Of a DNA stretch of 64,000 nt, positions 58,601 to 62,317 are shown piece by piece (position 1 is the first letter of the stretch; every line of letters starts with the position of its first letter). A program made the position numbers and the translations under genes. The notes beneath the pieces were generated by a model. The model saw nothing but the letters and a program-made list of their open reading frames with translations. It searched no databases and had not been told where the DNA came from. Source of the DNA: Ianthella basta (lineage: Eukaryota > Porifera > Demospongiae > Verongiida > Ianthellidae); NCBI GenBank assembly GCA_964019415.1, contig OZ025874.1, positions 4,801,196-4,865,195 of the forward strand. Reading direction: 5' to 3'.

Positions 58601-61600
58601 TGCCAGTTGAGGAGGGAAAGACTGAGAATGAAGGAGGGGAAAATGAGGTTTCAGGCTAGACTAGAGCACCTATAGTACAAAGCAAAGCAACTAACAGGGG
58701 AAGATGTTGAAAGAGCATGGGGAGAGTTTAAGAGGAGTGTCCTGGAGATGGCTGAAGCTGTGTATGGGAGAAGAAAGTGCTGAAGTGACTTAAAAAGAAC
58801 AAAGTGGTGGAATGGCGATGTTGAAGCTGCTGTGAGGAAGAAGAAGGGAGCATATAAGAGGTGGCTTCAAGTTCAGACATCAAATCAAGAGATGAGAGTA
58901 CCTTAAGGCAAAGAAGGAAGTGAAAGATGCTGTGAGGAAGGCCAAAAATGAAGTATGGGTCAAGCCAGGAGATTCACTCCAGAAGGACTTCAGCCAGAAC
59001 CAAAGTAGATTGTGGGCAAGTGATATGTGAAGAGGAAGAGGTGAGAAGAAATGGAAGTAGTAGTTTACTGTGCTACTGCAGAGTAATGGCCAACCGCAGG
59101 AGGGGATACCATATATCACAAAATGTACACGACCAATAATTTTCGCGAATTTCACAAATGAAGCAAATTTGCAAAAATTTCTATTGCGAATTTTATATGC
59201 TAATAATACCTATGGTATAATAATAACTTGTCTATGCGCGTAATGTCATAATAAAATAGCGGATCAACTAAGAACGTGTAGCTCTTTTGTTTGCTTGATT
59301 TCAGAAGCGATTGCTCCTGCCATTTACACTAAAAGGCTTTAATGTCCACCTTGTAGAGTCTCCGCAAATTTTTATTTGCGAACATTTGTGACACCCGTTT
59401 TGGTAGTGATTTGCGAAAATTTTAGGTCGTGAAAATTTTGCGATATACGGTACCACATGGAGATATTTATGGAGAGGAGATGGTGGAAGAGATTGATGAA
59501 GAGATCACATTGGAGGAAGTGCATACAAATGTAGCCGTTAAAGAGCAAGAAAGCACAAGGCGTATGCCAGGTAACTGGCGAAATGATCAAGGCAGGAGGT
59601 GAAATAGCTGTCAGGTGGATGCGTAGCATTGTGAATGTGGTATGGAGGTCAAGAACTGTACCAGAGGACTGGAGGAAAGCCCTAGTCATTCCTGTGCATA
59701 CAAAAGGGAGCAAATTGTAGTGCACAAACTACTGTGGCATCAGTCTTCTGAGCATACCAGAGAAGGTGTATGCAGGAGTACTAGACAACAAGATCAGAGG
59801 CATCACGGAAGCAAAGGGAACAAGAAGCATTTACGTAGGCAGAAAAGAAGTTGCATTGGTCAAATGTTCACTGTCGGGCAGCTGGGGGAGAAAATAATTG
59901 AGAAGAATAAAAGGATGGCGATGGTGTGTGTAGACCTAGAGAAACCGTATACAGGGTAGACAGAGAGTTGTGGCAAGTTTTGGAGTCCTATGTAGTTGGT
60001 GGGAGACTACGCAGAGCAGTGAGGTCACTGTATGAGAGGTGTTGGGCATGTGTGAGAGTGTTAGGACAAAATTTAGACTGGAGTTGATCAGGGAGTGTAA
60101 TGTCCCCGTTGCTGTTTAACTTGTACATGGACAATATGGTGAGGGAAGCAATGGAGATGTTTGGGGGAAGAGTTCAGTTAGAGAAGACTACGATACAGCT
60201 GCTCCTGTTTGCGAATGACCTGATGTTTGTGGCAGAGAGAGATGAGAATGTGGAGAGAAGTCTAAGAATGCTTGATGAAGTGATGGAGAAATGGATGATG
60301 CAGATCAACTGGAGAAAGACTAATGTGATGACAGTTAAAAGAAGAGGTCGTACATGTAATATTTCAGTGAAAGGGGAGAAAGTTGAGGAATCGAAGATGG
60401 TAAAATACCTAGGAGCACTGTTCAATGAAGAAGGGTCATGTGAAGAAGAGACAGAGAATAGAATTGGAGCTGCATCAAAGGTGATTAGGGCAATGAGATA
60501 TGAAGTCCTGGAGAGAAGAGTGTTGAGCAAGGAAGCAAAGTTATGAGTATTTAATGCAATGGTGGCTCCTACACTACTGTATGGATGCAAAACCTGGATC
60601 ACACAGAAGCAACATGAGAGCAGACTACAGGCGATGGAGATGAGGTATTTGAGGAGAGTGGAGGGAGTGACAAAACTAGACAGAGTTAGGAATGAGGACA
60701 TCAGTATTAGGTTGAAACAGGAAGCAGTTGTGAAGTAACCTGAAGAAAGCAGAGATTGTGGAAGGAAAAAGTAGATGGTATGGAAAGAGAAAGACTGGTG
60801 AAGCATGTGTACAGCGAGGAGATGAATGACAGAAGACCAAGAGGTAAACTGAGAAAGCGCTGGATGGACAATTTTAATAAGTAACTTGTATAATGTATAT
60901 ATTATGACTGTTGACACTAGCACTTAAGATTACATTACTGCTATGTTGTAAGGGCAACCTCCAGCACTGGAGATCATGCCGGCAGAGTTATTCATTTGTT
61001 CAAGTGTTCCTTCAACCAGCTAGAAATATCTAGCTTGTATCAGCAGGAATCACACTGCAGTAGCTATGTTTTGCTAAGAAGCTGGAACTGGTGCTCCTTC
61101 ACAGAATTTGATACAAGCAATTTTCCTGTCATACTCCAACTTTACGGTAAGTGCCATAACTCATGAAAGGTATCTGCTGCAATTGTGGCTTCCTAATAGA
61201 ATCAGTGATCACCTTACAGCTAGCCACTGAAACCAAGTTTCAGAATGTGAGCCCCTCTCTACATGGAGATACATTTCGCACTAGTTAATCTGTGAAATCA
61301 TTGCCTGCACCAACCCTCAAATTCTGTTCAAAACAAGTGTGTATGGCAACTCACCTGGAACCCAACTGCACATCTGCTTCGACCATCTTTCAAGCAATTG
61401 GAAATCGTGACATGGTGTGGATTGCACAAAGCTATGCATTGCGATCATCTCCCAAAGGCAGCATGGTCCATCGGTTATGCAAACTTCTTGATATTGCATG
61501 ATAACACATTTTACGGAACAGAAGTGCACTCCCATGCTTGCTTGAATTTGCTCACACTAGCCACAATTTTACAACATGTCACAACAATTTTAGACATTTT

Positions 61601-62201
61601 GGTAGCTTTCAGCTACCTTCATCAGTATAAAGTTTAAGAAAGCACTCAAACTGTTTGAACGCTTGATGGTGACAGGTACCTATATTGTTTTCACTTTTAA
61701 GTATTTGTATGGCTTCATATTCGTAATGGACTATGTATGTATGTATGTATGTATATTTTGGGCAATTCAAGATGGTGGCGCTCGAGGTCTACGCTTTACA
61801 AGGCTCGCAATCATCTATGTTCGCATTTCGCCGTCTATCTATCAAACGAAATTGGGACATAGGTATGTGTTTATATGGTAATACTAGTAAGAAGCTTATT
61901 GAAAGAGTCTCCTGTGAGATAAAGTTCCAAATGTCACGAAGACCGAGCAATGGGCATTTAAAAATGGCGGCGCTCTGAGACGAATCACTATTGACTTACT
62001 AGATTTCAACTTCCTCTCTTGCCTAGTACTTTAGTTGCTTGAAGGGGGATTTGAACCATTTGTTCATTGTAATATATCAACACAAAGAGGTCCTTATGTG
62101 GTACAGTGCGACGCACTTCAGAAAATTATGGCACCGAAGTGTGTAAAGGTTAGTATTTACAATAGACACTGCTAGCTAGCTAGCACTCTGTACCTACCCC
62201 C

Positions 62202-62242
<41 letters not shown>

Positions 62243-62256
62243 TGTGTTGTGTTGTG

Positions 62257-62317
<61 letters not shown>

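Noticed and set aside
60174-60923. 249-residue minus-strand frame
   Set aside because: It is the antisense shadow of the LINE RT on the + strand, which has clear motifs.
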